DNA from: Marinobacter sp. X15-166B
GTDB taxonomy: Bacteria > Pseudomonadota > Gammaproteobacteria > Pseudomonadales > Oleiphilaceae
Direction of reading: 5' to 3'
Assembly (NCBI RefSeq): GCF_001752365.1
Contig: NZ_MEIY01000001.1
Span: forward strand, 2,100,473-2,164,472
Length of the DNA stretch: 64,000 bases
Both the position numbers and the translations under genes were made by a program. How positions within the stretch are numbered: the stretch's first letter is position 1; every line of letters starts with the position of its first letter. This document shows, piece after piece, positions 63,880-64,000 of this stretch. Below the pieces are notes generated by a model, which saw only the letters and a program-made list of their open reading frames with translations, did no database searches and was not told the origin of the DNA.

Positions 63880-64000
63880 TCAGGCGCAGGCAGCGTCCAG
63901 CGCCTGGGAGACGTCGGCGAGTATGTCGTCGATGTGTTCGATGCCGATGGACAGGCGCACCAGGTCTTCACTGGCTCCGGCGTTTTTAAGCTCCTCCGCG
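63880..64000 (-). CDS. C-terminal end of Cys/Met-metabolism PLP enzyme
   Basis: The last 39 residues of a gene that continues beyond the window. AEELKNAGASEDLVRLSIGI followed by EHIDDILADVSQALDAACA is the usual ending of the Cys/Met metabolism PLP family, most like O-acetylhomoserine sulfhydrylase (MetY); cystathionine gamma-synthase-type members end similarly, so no symbol is given. Confidence 0.8.
   Translation of the reverse strand, partial: AEELKNAGASEDLVRLSIGIEHIDDILADVSQALDAACA

Noticed and set aside
1-64000. CRISPR arrays or insertion sequences
   Set aside because: I saw no regular short repeats with spacers and no transposase-like frame with terminal inverted repeats.

Overview
The window reads as a chromosome segment of a GC-rich (about 60%) gammaproteobacterium, probably a marine relative of the Cellvibrionales/Pseudomonadales. 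The evidence is gene order and content: proA-nadD-rsfS-rlmH-mrdA-rodA-rlpA-dacA-ybeD-lipB, mpl-ubiX, a PPi-type phosphofructokinase, and tRNA-Leu-rnr-rlmB-rpsF-rpsR-rplI-dnaB-alr, the last resembling the Pseudomonas arrangement. The taxon is an inference.

Left housekeeping block (1-16.7 kb): a pair of minus-strand membrane signalling genes (one with a decayed GGDEF domain), proline and NAD synthesis, ribosome maturation, the cell-elongation and peptidoglycan genes mrdA, rodA, rlpA and dacA, lipoate transfer, an ABC1-family kinase, glutaredoxin, PPi-phosphofructokinase, murein-peptide recycling (mpl) and ubiX.

Accessory island (about 16.7-49.5 kb): a bacterial enhancer-binding regulator (17.1-18.5 kb) with an altered GAFTGA loop faces a good sigma-54 promoter (18.69 kb) and an upstream dyad. 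Behind the promoter lie a 72-aa stand-alone domain, a small gene whose coding frame switches by -1 at a slippery heptamer, and a leaderless M6-type metalloprotease whose C-terminus repeats the 72-aa domain. From 21.8 to 48.9 kb a tightly packed one-strand operon encodes a contractile injection system (CIS) of the extracellular Afp/PVC type: one sheath, one tube, baseplate chaperone, DUF4255 cap/terminator, AAA+ ATPase, tube-spike adaptor, LysM-like protein, a spike split into hub and OB-fold genes, a PAAR-like tip, gp25, two gpJ-like wedge proteins, a gpI-like tail protein, a DUF6519 protein and a final membrane protein. In the middle sit three DUF4157 proteins that share an N-terminal leader with four cysteines at identical positions (28, 30, 40, 43) and then diverge into different C-termini; two of these carry a second HExxH protease motif. 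I read these three and the M6 protease as candidate payloads. I see no capsid, portal, terminase, integrase or lysis genes, no type VI membrane-complex or ClpV genes, and no recognisable tape-measure or fibre gene.

Right housekeeping block (49.7-64 kb): tRNA-Leu(CAG) with a strong promoter, RNase R, RlmB, the ribosomal protein/dnaB/alr operon, an RmlD-like reductase, fabB, a DUF962 membrane protein, the ribosome-assembly GTPase YlqF, a Spy-like periplasmic protein, lipA (about 52 kb from lipB), and the end of a Cys/Met-metabolism PLP enzyme. The island meets this block at the 3' side of the tRNA gene.

All calls come from reading the sequence and from remembered family signatures; no database search was possible.
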